From assembly GCA_002315945.1 (NCBI GenBank), contig DCIJ01000006.1, positions 1-31,518 on the forward strand: a DNA stretch of 31,518 bases. The letters are read 5' to 3'. Position 1 is the stretch's first letter, and every line of letters begins with the position of its first letter. The stretch comes from Lachnospiraceae bacterium UBA1729. Lineage in GTDB: Bacteria > Bacillota > Clostridia > Lachnospirales > Lachnospiraceae. The position numbers and the translations under genes are program-made. Below are positions 14,881-23,540 of this stretch, one piece after another. A model generated the notes under the pieces. The model made no database searches, had not been told where the DNA came from, and saw only the letters and a program-made list of their open reading frames with translations.

Positions 14881-17800
14881 ATGAAATTTAATCCACAAAT
14901 TGTAACAGACCCTACAAAATTTGAAGAAAACAGACTGAAGGCTCATTCTAACCACAAGTATTACAGAAGTGAGCGCTGTGCTGATGAAGATAGAAAATGC
15001 TTTTCAGAAAGCCTCAATGGTATCTGGAAATTTGCTTATGCAAAAAATCCAGGGCTGGTGATTGAGGGATTTGAAAGCAATGATTTTGACTGCTATGGCT
15101 GGGATGATATTAAGGTTCCGGCTCATATCCAGATGGAAGGTTATGACAGACCTGCCTACGTAAATACCCAGTATCCCTGGGATGGAATTGAGGATGTTAA
15201 GCCAGGACAGATTCCTACAGAGTATAATCCTGTGGGAATGTATGTAAAATATTTTACAGTTCCTGCCATCATGAAAAGCTGCGCGGAAGAGAATAATGAC
15301 CGCAGAAAGCCGGTAATTCTTTCCTTTAAGGGAGTGGAAAGTGCATTTGCTGTTTGGGTTAATGGCAAATATGTAGGCTACTCAGAGGATACCTTTACTC
15401 TTGCTGAATTTGATATTACTGATTTCGTCAATGATGGAATAAACAAGCTGGCACTCAGAGTATACAAGTGGTGTGCAGCCAGCTTTATTGAAGACCAGGA
15501 TTTTTACAGATTCTCAGGAATCTTTAGAGATGTGGATTTAGTAACCTATCCTGAACTTCATGTTGAAGATCTGAAGGTTAAGACACTTTTAGATAAGCAG
15601 TATGAAAATGCAGAACTTGTGGCAGATATAGTAGTCAAAGGGGCTGCTGATTTGTCGGGAAGTATTCAGTGCCGTCTTGAAGATAAAAATACCGGGGCAG
15701 GAGTATTTAAGGAAAAGAAGGCTCTTGGTGAAAAGATTGAGATTAGACATAAGGTTGAAAAGCCTGTTTTGTGGAGTGCAGAGAATCCATATCTGTACGA
15801 GTTGACCATTATATTGGAAGACAAGCAGGGAAATGTCATTGAAGTTGTCAGACAGCAGGTAGGTTTCAGACAGTTTGAAATGATAGATGATATTATGTGC
15901 ATTAATGGCAAGAGAATTGTCTTTAAGGGTGCTAATCGTCATGAGTTTAGTTCAAGAAGTGGACGCGTGGTTCCAAAAGAGGATCTGATACGTGACCTGG
16001 TTACCATGAAGCAGAATAATATTAATGCTATCAGGACCAGTCATTATCCCAATGTGGAATATTTCTATGATTTGTGCGATGAGTATGGATTTTATGTAAT
16101 AGCCGAGGCTAATCTGGAGTCTCATGGTTCATGGGGATATGATACTGTTGAGGATGATAAGATGCCTGAGACCTGGCAGGGAATTGCACCTCCAAGAAAA
16201 ATCAGTGATGTGGTTCCTGGTGACAGACCTGAATGGGGTCCGCTGCTTATTGACAGAGCAAATACACAGGTTGAACGTCTTAAAAACCACCCCTCTATCC
16301 TAATCTGGTCCTGCGGAAATGAGTCCTTTGGTGGCAAAAACATCTTTGAAATGAGTCAGTATATGAGAAAGCTGGATGATACCAGACTGATTCATTACGA
16401 AGGCATAATGCATGACAGACGCTACAATGATACCAGTGATATGGAGTCACAGATGTACACTCCTGTTGAGGGAATCAAAAAGTGGCTGGCTGAAAATAAG
16501 AAGAAGCCCTTTATCTGTTGTGAGTATACTCATGCCATGGGCAATTCCTGTGGAGCTATGAAAAAGTATACAGACCTCTCCGATACTGAGGTTAGATATC
16601 AGGGTGGATTTATCTGGGATTATATTGACCAGTCTCTGTATAAAAAGAACCGCTATGGTGAAGAGTTCTTAGCTTATGGCGGTGACTTTGACGAGCATCC
16701 CACCGATTATGAATTCTGTGGAAACGGAATTGCCCATGGTGGAGATGACAGAGCCATCAGTCCCAAGATGCCCTCAGTAAAATATAATTATCAGAATATT
16801 CAGATTAAGGTAAATGAGAAGAGTGTTGAGGTAATCAACCGCAGCCTGTTTACCAATACAGATAAATATGACATGCATGTAATCTGGGCCAGAGATGGAA
16901 AGCTGATTTCGGATCATGTGTTGAAATTATCGGTTGCTCCTGGAGACAGGGCCGAGGTGGTAGTAGTGAGCGAAGACATGTCAGAGCCCGGCGTATATAC
17001 ACAGACCATCTCCTTCACAACCAGAGAGGACACTATCTGGGCCAAGGCTGGTCACGAGGTGGCCTTTGGACAGAGAAAAATCTATGTTAAGAAAAATAAG
17101 GAAGAGTACACACCTACCCAGATGAAGGCCTTCAGAGTAATCAAAGGCGATTACAATGTGGGTGTTAAGGGTGAAGGCTTCAGTGTACTGTTTTCAGCCC
17201 TGAATGGTGGTTTAGCAAGCTATGTATATGGAGGCCAGGAATATATAGGAATTATTCCAAAGCCCAATTTCTGGAGAGCACCTACAGACAATGACAGAGC
17301 AAACCTGATGCCATTACGTTACGGCAAGTGGAAGGCAGCCAGCATGTATGCTACCAATAAGGTCGGATTCAAAGCTGACATTAGTCTAAGCTGTGATGAA
17401 CAGGCTGGTGAGCTTAAATCGGTAACAGTGACCTACGGATATCATTTTGCGCTGGAGGGTGACCCCAGATGTCAGGTTAGTTACACAGTGACTCCAGATG
17501 GAAGAATCAGTGTTAGTCAGACCATGGCAGCCCTTAAGGAGCTGGGACCTGCACCTGAGTTTGGAATGATGTTTGTGCTGAATGCTGATCTGGAAAATGT
17601 CAGATGGCAGGGCCTGGGCCCCATGGAGACCTACTGGGATCGTACAGAAGGAGCCAAGTATGGCGATTACTCCAACAAGGTTTCAGACAATATGGTTCCC
17701 TATCTGAGACCACAGGAATGTGGCAATAAGATGGGCGTGTACAAGGCCTGGGTTACAGACAAGAGAGGCAGAGGACTGGAATTTAGCGGTGAGGATATTA

Positions 17801-18012
17801 ATTTCTCAGCCCTTCCCTACACTCCTCACGAAATTGAAAATGCATATCATGCATATGAGCTGCCACCTGTTCATCACACTGTTGTCAGACTGCAGATGGC
17901 TCAGATGGGTGTTGCAGGAGATGATACCTGGGGTGCCCTGACACATCCTGAATTTTTACTTCCTACAGACAAAGACATGAAGCTGGAGTTTTCCTTTAAA
18001 GGTATAATGTGA
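14881..18012 (+). CDS. Beta-galactosidase, glycoside hydrolase family 2 (LacZ type)
   Basis: 1043 residues, typical for LacZ-type GH2 enzymes. Domain order: N-terminal sugar-binding jelly roll (about 45-225), immunoglobulin-like domain (about 226-330), TIM barrel (about 332-620) and a large C-terminal beta-sandwich (about 770-1040, motif WRAPTDNDR). The acid/base is Glu481 in WSCGNESFG and the nucleophile Glu548 in CCEYTHAMGNSCG. It hydrolyses terminal beta-galactosides such as lactose-like disaccharides. No signal peptide, so cytoplasmic. The stop codon overlaps the start region of the GH42 gene, so these enzymes are probably co-translated. ATG 14881 is preferred to TTG 14863. Family and general activity are firm; the linkage preference is unknown. 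Confidence 0.95.
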   Translation: MKFNPQIVTDPTKFEENRLKAHSNHKYYRSERCADEDRKCFSESLNGIWKFAYAKNPGLVIEGFESNDFDCYGWDDIKVPAHIQMEGYDRPAYVNTQYPWDGIEDVKPGQIPTEYNPVGMYVKYFTVPAIMKSCAEENNDRRKPVILSFKGVESAFAVWVNGKYVGYSEDTFTLAEFDITDFVNDGINKLALRVYKWCAASFIEDQDFYRFSGIFRDVDLVTYPELHVEDLKVKTLLDKQYENAELVADIVVKGAADLSGSIQCRLEDKNTGAGVFKEKKALGEKIEIRHKVEKPVLWSAENPYLYELTIILEDKQGNVIEVVRQQVGFRQFEMIDDIMCINGKRIVFKGANRHEFSSRSGRVVPKEDLIRDLVTMKQNNINAIRTSHYPNVEYFYDLCDEYGFYVIAEANLESHGSWGYDTVEDDKMPETWQGIAPPRKISDVVPGDRPEWGPLLIDRANTQVERLKNHPSILIWSCGNESFGGKNIFEMSQYMRKLDDTRLIHYEGIMHDRRYNDTSDMESQMYTPVEGIKKWLAENKKKPFICCEYTHAMGNSCGAMKKYTDLSDTEVRYQGGFIWDYIDQSLYKKNRYGEEFLAYGGDFDEHPTDYEFCGNGIAHGGDDRAISPKMPSVKYNYQNIQIKVNEKSVEVINRSLFTNTDKYDMHVIWARDGKLISDHVLKLSVAPGDRAEVVVVSEDMSEPGVYTQTISFTTREDTIWAKAGHEVAFGQRKIYVKKNKEEYTPTQMKAFRVIKGDYNVGVKGEGFSVLFSALNGGLASYVYGGQEYIGIIPKPNFWRAPTDNDRANLMPLRYGKWKAASMYATNKVGFKADISLSCDEQAGELKSVTVTYGYHFALEGDPRCQVSYTVTPDGRISVSQTMAALKELGPAPEFGMMFVLNADLENVRWQGLGPMETYWDRTEGAKYGDYSNKVSDNMVPYLRPQECGNKMGVYKAWVTDKRGRGLEFSGEDINFSALPYTPHEIENAYHAYELPPVHHTVVRLQMAQMGVAGDDTWGALTHPEFLLPTDKDMKLEFSFKGIM

Positions 18013-20021
18013 TTATGAATGATGTTATTAAGTTAGATAATTTCTTATTTGGTGGTGATTATAATCCGGACCAGTGGCTTAAAAGTCCTGAAATCCTTAA
18101 AAAGGATATCGAGATGTTTGTGGAGGCCAGGGTAAATGTGGTTTCCCTTGGAATATTTGCCTGGTCAGCCTATGAGCCGGTGGAAGGGGAATTTCACTTT
18201 GAATGGCTAAAAGAAATAATCGATAATCTGTATAATAATGGAATTTATACAGTCCTGGCTACTCCCAGCGGAGCCAGACCAAAATGGCTGGCTGACAAGT
18301 ATCCGGAGGTCCTTAGGGTAAATAAGGACAGAAGACGTATCGGTTTTGGAATGAGACACAATCACTGTCATACATCCTCTGTATACAGAGAGAAGGTTTA
18401 CATAATCAACCGAAAGCTGGCGGAGACCCTGGGGGATCATCCTGGAGTAATTCTGTGGCATATCTCCAATGAATATGGTGGTGAGTGCTATTGTGACAGC
18501 TGCCAGAAGGCATTTCAGAACTGGCTTAAGGACAGATATCAGACCATTGACAGACTTAATGATGAATGGGTAACTGCATTCTGGAGTCATACCTATAATT
18601 CCTTTGAACAGATTGAGGCTCCCGGCACCATGGAACTGGGTGAATGGGCCATGAATCCTCTTCTTTTGAACTGGAGAAGATTTGTAACTTTTATCACAAA
18701 GGATTTTATGAAAAATGAGATTAAGGCCCTTAGAGATGCTGGCAACCAGAAGCCTGCTACTACTAACTTTATGTACGATTATGATGGCCTTAATTATAAG
18801 AAATTTAGCGATATAGTTGATATTGTGTCCTGGGACAACTACTCCAGATGGCACAAATTTGAAGATATTGAGGTGGCCTACGATACAGCCTTTCAGCATG
18901 ATCTGATGCGTGGTATCAAGCACAAGCCCTTTATGCTGATGGAAAGCTGCCCCACTGCCGTGAACTGGCAGAGTATCAGCAAATTAAGATGGCCTAGGTT
19001 GGCTGAGACTGCCGGATTGCAGGCTGTGGCCCACGGTTCTGATACAGTAATGTATTTTCAGATGCGTCAGGCCCGGGCCGGTATGGAAAAACTCCACGGC
19101 GCACTTATTTCCAGTTATGGCGAAAAGGACGACAGAATATACGAGGAGTGCGTAAGCCTTGGCAAGAGACTGGAGGGACTGGGCAGGTGTAATTCGGGCC
19201 AGGTACCGGTTCAGACAGCCTTCGTATATGACCGTGAAAATATCTGGGCACTGGAGGATTCCTTCGGACCCAGAAACAAGGATATGGGAATCAAGTCTCT
19301 GACCAACAAGATGTACAAGGGACTGAGACGAGCAAACCTTAATGTTGAGATAGTTGATATGGAGGATGAGCTTACAGGCTACAAACTGGTGGTGGCTCCC
19401 CTGGCATATCTTCACAGGGCTGGTTTTGCTGACAAGGTAAGAAAATTTGTGACAGCAGGTGGCGTATTTGTGACCAGCTACTGGTTTGGAATAGTTGATG
19501 AGGATGACAAGATGCATCTTGGCGCAGTGCCTCATGAGCTGACAGATGTGATGGGTCTTAGAGAGACAGAGGTGGATGGCCTCTTTGATGGTATGAAATA
19601 CAAAATACTCAAAGCCCAGGGAGCAACAGACAAGCTTAAGGAAGAGTACAGCTTTGACATGCTCTGCAATCTGGTGGAACCCACTACGGCTAAGACACTC
19701 ATGACCTATGGAAGTGACTTTTATGCAGGCACTCCCGCAGTATTGGTTAACGAATTTGGTGAGGGAAAAGCATATTATCTGGGTGCCCATGCTGAGGATG
19801 CCTTTTATGAGGACCTGTTTGACTATATAGTAGAGGAGGCAGGCCTGGATAGAATTATTGAGGAAAAGCTTCCCTATGGTGTTGAACTTAGCAGCCGATA
19901 TCTGGGGGATCAGGAAAAAGTCTTCCTGCAAAATTTCACCAGAAATGAAATTGCTATTGATACTAAGGTATATAATGGAACCTTAAAAGCCTATGAGACT
20001 GTAGTTTGTGACAAATGCTGA
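18009..20021 (+). CDS. Beta-galactosidase, glycoside hydrolase family 42
   Basis: About 670 residues. The GH42 pattern is clear: GGDYNPDQW at the N-terminus, the acid/base Glu155 in HISNEYGGEC, and the nucleophile Glu312 in MLMESCPTAVNW. Cysteines C120, C160, C162 and C165 match the zinc-binding cluster known in Thermus-type GH42 enzymes. A trimerisation (glutamine-amidotransferase-like) domain and a small C-terminal beta domain follow. GH42 enzymes often prefer short beta-1,3/1,4/1,6-galacto-oligosaccharides over lactose. No signal peptide. GTG 18009 is 5 bases after AAAGGT (17998-18003) and overlaps the GH2 stop; ATG 18015, two codons later, is an alternative. The 3' end runs into the GH35 gene. 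Confidence 0.93.
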   Translation: MIMNDVIKLDNFLFGGDYNPDQWLKSPEILKKDIEMFVEARVNVVSLGIFAWSAYEPVEGEFHFEWLKEIIDNLYNNGIYTVLATPSGARPKWLADKYPEVLRVNKDRRRIGFGMRHNHCHTSSVYREKVYIINRKLAETLGDHPGVILWHISNEYGGECYCDSCQKAFQNWLKDRYQTIDRLNDEWVTAFWSHTYNSFEQIEAPGTMELGEWAMNPLLLNWRRFVTFITKDFMKNEIKALRDAGNQKPATTNFMYDYDGLNYKKFSDIVDIVSWDNYSRWHKFEDIEVAYDTAFQHDLMRGIKHKPFMLMESCPTAVNWQSISKLRWPRLAETAGLQAVAHGSDTVMYFQMRQARAGMEKLHGALISSYGEKDDRIYEECVSLGKRLEGLGRCNSGQVPVQTAFVYDRENIWALEDSFGPRNKDMGIKSLTNKMYKGLRRANLNVEIVDMEDELTGYKLVVAPLAYLHRAGFADKVRKFVTAGGVFVTSYWFGIVDEDDKMHLGAVPHELTDVMGLRETEVDGLFDGMKYKILKAQGATDKLKEEYSFDMLCNLVEPTTAKTLMTYGSDFYAGTPAVLVNEFGEGKAYYLGAHAEDAFYEDLFDYIVEEAGLDRIIEEKLPYGVELSSRYLGDQEKVFLQNFTRNEIAIDTKVYNGTLKAYETVVCDKC

Positions 20022-20038
20022 GGGTGAGAAGGCAAGGA

Positions 20039-21967
20039 ATGGAAACTTTTGGATATACCAGAGAGTATCTTACAAAAAATAATGAGCCATGGTTCCCTGT
20101 CATGGGTGAAATACATTATTCAAGATTAGGACAGCTGTCTGCAAAAGAGGAGCTGTTAAAGATGAAAGCTGGAGGCGTGAATATCGCCTCCACTTATTGT
20201 TTTTGGAATCATCATGAGGAAATCAGGGGAGAGTTTGATTTTTCAGGAGACAGGTCAAGAAGTCTTAAGGACTTTTTACAGGCCTGCAAAGAGGCAGGAA
20301 TATACTGTTTCCTAAGAATTGGTCCCTGGGCCCATGGTGAGGCCAGATATGGAGGGTTTCCTGACTGGCTGATTGAACTTGAGAGGTCAGGTCAGGTCAG
20401 ACTTAGAAGCAATGATGAACATTACCTGCAGCTTGTCAGACGCTTCTGGGAGCAGCTCTATGTTGAGGCACAGGGATATTTTTATAAGGATGGGGGCCCT
20501 GTAATCGGGGTTCAGATTGAAAATGAATATGGACATGTGGGGGGACTGACCGGAGAAGAGGGAAATCTCCACATGAAGACCTTGCAGAAAATGGCAGTTG
20601 AAATCGGCTTTGAGGTCCCCTACTACACAGCCACCGGATGGGGTGGTGCCATGATAGGGGACTGTCTTCCGGTAATGGGTGGATACTGTGAAGCACCCTG
20701 GGACAGAAGTGTTAGGGCTCTGGACCCAAACCCCAACTACCTGTTTTCCAAGATTAGAAATGATGCCATGATTGCCAGTGATCATCACCTGGGAAGTGGC
20801 GTAACTTTTGACGAAAATCAATACCCTTACCTAATGGCAGAGTTGGGCGGAGGGCTACAGGTTACGGGCCACAGACGGCCTGTGGCCACCGGAAGGGACA
20901 TAGGAGCTATGTCTTTAGTCAAGCTGGGAAGCGGTGCCAACCTGTTGGGCTATTATATGTATCACGGAGGGACTAATCCTGCAGGTAAACTGTCTACACT
21001 GGAGGAAAGTACTCTGGTGGGGGATTACAATGATCTGCCAAAGATAAACTATGACTTTAATGCCCCTATCAGGCAGTATGGTTCTATTTCTGATACCTAC
21101 AAGGAAATAAAACTGTTGGCCATGTTTTTAAATAGCTTTGGAGATTATATTGCTCCTATGGAGGCTGTAATAGGCGGCAGCGGCGAAGCAGCTTCTCTGG
21201 GATTTTTTGTTTCTGAAAAAAGTGATATAGCCCCAGCAGATACATATAACGATCCATCTGATGTGAGACACCTCAGATGGGCTGTCAGATATAGTATTGA
21301 CGGCAGGTGTGGTGCGGACCAGGGAACTAAAGCCGGATTTGTATTTTTTAATAACTATCAAAGACAGCTGGCCATGGATTCCCATAAGGGAGTGGAATTT
21401 GTCCTGGATGGAGTGAAAACGGGTCTGGTTGATATAGAAAATGGAGAATATGGATTCTATCCTTTTAATATGTCCTGCGGGGATAAATTGCTGAAATATG
21501 CAACTGCCACACCATTATGTAAACTAAATACAAAAGCTGGCACGAAATACGTATTTTATGGAAAAGAAAATGCTCAGTTCATATGGGAAGATGAGCCGGC
21601 CGATATAGTTATGTTAACAAGAGAACAGGCCCTTGATGCTTATGTTGTTAAGGAGGATAAAGGGTATGAGAATCTTGTTATTAGTGATGAATATGTATTC
21701 AGTGACGGCCTGAAGCCTTTACAAAGAAAAATTTTAAATATTTCTTTTGTGGGAGACAGCTTGGAAATATATGATAAAAATGGTAATCTGCTAAATGACT
21801 ATTTTTATACTGGTCAGGATGTAAAGCTTTTACTTTCAGAAGGAATGGATCCTAAGGAGCTGGAGTTCAGACTGTCGCCGCTAAAATCCAGGGAGCAGGT
21901 ATTCATAGAGCAGTGGCCCAAGGATACAGGCACCAGAATAGTCAGGACCTGGATTACATACGAATAA
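20039..21967 (+). CDS. Glycoside hydrolase family 35 beta-galactosidase-like enzyme (divergent)
   Basis: 642 residues. GH35 features: GEIHYSR near the N-terminus, the acid/base Glu163 in VIGVQIENEYG, the nucleophile Glu268 in YLMAELGGG, and YMYHGGTN further on. It departs from typical GH35 at the barrel strand that usually reads GPYICAEW: here it is GPWAHGEARYGG, which lines the active site and suggests a different substrate. The last 280 residues form poorly conserved beta domains. No signal peptide. ATG 20039 is chosen because AGAAGG lies 7 bases upstream; an in-frame ATG at 20015 overlaps the GH42 end but has no site. Last gene of the operon, followed by a strong terminator. Family is fairly firm, exact activity uncertain. 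Confidence 0.85.
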   Translation: METFGYTREYLTKNNEPWFPVMGEIHYSRLGQLSAKEELLKMKAGGVNIASTYCFWNHHEEIRGEFDFSGDRSRSLKDFLQACKEAGIYCFLRIGPWAHGEARYGGFPDWLIELERSGQVRLRSNDEHYLQLVRRFWEQLYVEAQGYFYKDGGPVIGVQIENEYGHVGGLTGEEGNLHMKTLQKMAVEIGFEVPYYTATGWGGAMIGDCLPVMGGYCEAPWDRSVRALDPNPNYLFSKIRNDAMIASDHHLGSGVTFDENQYPYLMAELGGGLQVTGHRRPVATGRDIGAMSLVKLGSGANLLGYYMYHGGTNPAGKLSTLEESTLVGDYNDLPKINYDFNAPIRQYGSISDTYKEIKLLAMFLNSFGDYIAPMEAVIGGSGEAASLGFFVSEKSDIAPADTYNDPSDVRHLRWAVRYSIDGRCGADQGTKAGFVFFNNYQRQLAMDSHKGVEFVLDGVKTGLVDIENGEYGFYPFNMSCGDKLLKYATATPLCKLNTKAGTKYVFYGKENAQFIWEDEPADIVMLTREQALDAYVVKEDKGYENLVISDEYVFSDGLKPLQRKILNISFVGDSLEIYDKNGNLLNDYFYTGQDVKLLLSEGMDPKELEFRLSPLKSREQVFIEQWPKDTGTRIVRTWITYE

Positions 21968-22014
21968 TATAAAAAACACACCATATGTGAGAACATTATT
22001 ATAGGAAACTAACG

Positions 22015-22056
22015 TCCCTCATTGCTGAAAAAGTCAGGATGAGGGATTCTTTTTTT
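22015..22056 (+). terminator. Rho-independent terminator ending the galactosidase operon
   Basis: TCCCTCAT (22015-22022) pairs with ATGAGGGA (22039-22046); inside it CTGA (22025-22028) pairs with TCAG (22034-22037). A T-run follows at 22050-22056. Confidence 0.85.
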
Positions 22057-22086
22057 GAAAAAAGTGAAAAAAAATTTATTTTACTG

Positions 22087-22115
22087 TTGACATGCTCTGA
22101 CTGCCGTAGTAGTAT
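22087..22115 (+). promoter_or_regulatory. Sigma-A type promoter of the PadR operon
   Basis: Perfect TTGACA (22087-22092), 17-base spacer, TAGTAT (22110-22115). CGTAGTA (22105-22111), overlapping the -10 box, is repeated in inverted orientation as TACTACG at 22131-22137, so the promoter lies within a candidate repressor dyad. Confidence 0.7.
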
Positions 22116-22124
22116 ATGCCCTGT

Positions 22125-22166
22125 CAGACGTACTACGACAGACAAAGTACGACAGACGAAGTACGA
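22125..22166. repeat. Three tandem 14-bp repeats in the PadR operon leader
   Basis: CAGACGTACTACGA (22125-22138), CAGACAAAGTACGA (22139-22152) and CAGACGAAGTACGA (22153-22166) follow each other without a gap, just downstream of the predicted transcription start. They are probably operator sites for the PadR protein encoded immediately downstream. Confidence 0.75.
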
Positions 22167-22184
22167 TAAGTGCAGTGAATTTTG

Positions 22185-22191
22185 AAAGGAG
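22185..22191 (+). promoter_or_regulatory. Ribosome binding site fixing the PadR start
   Basis: AAAGGAG ends 5 bases before ATG 22197; the in-frame TTG at 22182 precedes it and cannot use it. Confidence 0.65.
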
Positions 22192-22196
22192 AAAAA

Positions 22197-22547
22197 ATGA
22201 CAGAAATAAGCAGTGATGTCATCAGAGGATATAATGACACAATTATTTTGTTCCTTTTGAAGGATGAGCCAAGTTATGGATATGAAATTCAGAAACAGAT
22301 TCGTTCTCTTTCAAAGGAAAAGTACATAATCAAGGAGACAACGCTTTATTCAGCTTTTACCAGACTTGAAAAAAGTGGTTATGTAACAAGCTATGTGGAT
22401 GACAGCAGTGGTAAGAAGAGAACCTATTATAAGATTACAGATGAAGGGAAGGCTTACTATGATTCCAAATGTGAAGAGTGGCAGCTGACCAAGGAAGTAG
22501 TTGAGAATTTTATCTATAGTAAAGAACAGACTGGTGAGAGTTTGTAA
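22197..22547 (+). CDS. PadR family transcriptional regulator
   Basis: 116 residues, a normal size for short (subfamily 2) PadR repressors. The winged helix-turn-helix is clear: ILFLLKDEPSYGYEIQKQI, LYSAFTRLEKSGYVTSY, and GKKRTYYKITDEGKAYYDSK for the wing. A short C-terminal helix serves dimerisation. In Firmicutes such regulators commonly head operons with HAAS-domain (DUF1700) and DUF4097 proteins, exactly the two genes downstream, and repress their own operon. The three 14-bp repeats and the dyad over the promoter are the likely binding sites. ATG 22197 is placed by AAAGGAG. The inducing signal is unknown but is often cell-envelope stress or an antimicrobial. Confidence 0.9.
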   Translation: MTEISSDVIRGYNDTIILFLLKDEPSYGYEIQKQIRSLSKEKYIIKETTLYSAFTRLEKSGYVTSYVDDSSGKKRTYYKITDEGKAYYDSKCEEWQLTKEVVENFIYSKEQTGESL

Positions 22548-22572
22548 ACGTAAGGACTAGGAGAGGAAAATA

Positions 22573-23511
22573 ATGGAAACAATAAAGAAATATATGGAAA
22601 GTTTGTTTATTAATATGCCAAACACCCCTGAAGTGTGCAAGGCAAAGGAACACCTGATGGAAATGGCTGAAGACAAATATCAGAGCCTGAAGGAAGAGGG
22701 AATAAGTGATAACGAGGCTGTTGCCAGAGTTATTTCAGAATTTGGAAATCTGGATGAACTGAAGGAAGAGCTGGGAATCGCTGAGGAAGTAATCAAGAAT
22801 GAAACTGTGGCATCAAAGAGAGAAATCATTCCCTTAAGTGATGTTAAGGAAATAATCAGTGATTTTTCAATGGCAGCCCTTATCAGAAGCCTCGGAATAC
22901 TGATGTTCATCTGTTGTGTTACACCAACCATGATAGTGAACAGCAGACTGGGTGGAACACTTATGTTTGTAATGATTGGATTGGGAATAGTGGCGATGGT
23001 GGTTCAGGCAAGCTTTACTTCCCGCTGGAAGCATCTCTCACTGGGCAAATGTGCAATCGATATGGATACCGCTGAATATGTTAAGGAAGAAAGACGTCGT
23101 AAGGCAGTGAAGAATACAGCCTGCAAATGTATGGGAATTTTTCTTCTGGTAACCTGCTTTGTTCCATCTATGTATTTCAGATCCAGAGTGGGTGGTGTCA
23201 GCATTTTTTTCATGGTAGGTCTTGGTGTGTTTTTATTGGTATACGCTGCAGGAGCCAGCAATATCTATACCAGAATCCTTGGTATCAACCCACAGAATAC
23301 AATGGGGGGAACCTACTCCAAGGGTAGCGGAAGAGTTATATATGATAATCCAAATGTGGCAGCTGTCATGAGCGTATACTGGACACTGGCTGTATGCGTA
23401 TATCTTAGCATAAGCTTTCTTACCTTCGCATGGCATATTACCTGGATAATCCTGGTGATTGCATCACTGGTACAGAAGGTAATTCAGGAAGTATATGGAA
23501 GAAGAGAATAG
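22573..23511 (+). CDS. HAAS-domain (DUF1700-like) membrane protein
   Basis: 312 residues. The first 70 residues form the helical HAAS domain typical of genes downstream of PadR regulators (ending in the pattern VISEFGNLDELKEELG). The remainder has about six membrane helices. Residues about 104-147 and 184-224 are an internal duplication that aligns without gaps at an offset of 80 (LGI/MGI, TPTM/VPSM, SRLGG/SRVGG, IGLG/VGLG). ATG follows GAGAGGA. The HAAS domain is thought to interact with the PadR protein or couple the membrane state to it; that link is an inference from genome context. The function of the membrane part is not known. Confidence 0.8.
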   Translation: METIKKYMESLFINMPNTPEVCKAKEHLMEMAEDKYQSLKEEGISDNEAVARVISEFGNLDELKEELGIAEEVIKNETVASKREIIPLSDVKEIISDFSMAALIRSLGILMFICCVTPTMIVNSRLGGTLMFVMIGLGIVAMVVQASFTSRWKHLSLGKCAIDMDTAEYVKEERRRKAVKNTACKCMGIFLLVTCFVPSMYFRSRVGGVSIFFMVGLGVFLLVYAAGASNIYTRILGINPQNTMGGTYSKGSGRVIYDNPNVAAVMSVYWTLAVCVYLSISFLTFAWHITWIILVIASLVQKVIQEVYGRRE

Positions 23512-23540
23512 ATTGAATATTAGTATATTATGAGGAAAAA

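Noticed and set aside
18207..19931. Long antisense open frames (238 and 315 codons) opposite the GH42 gene
   Set aside because: They lie wholly inside a clearly conserved GH42 gene, have no recognisable domain and no plausible ribosome site; they are a side effect of codon use on the coding strand.
22125..22166. CRISPR-like array
   Set aside because: The three 14-bp units are contiguous with no spacers, too short, and no cas gene is near; they fit operator repeats better.
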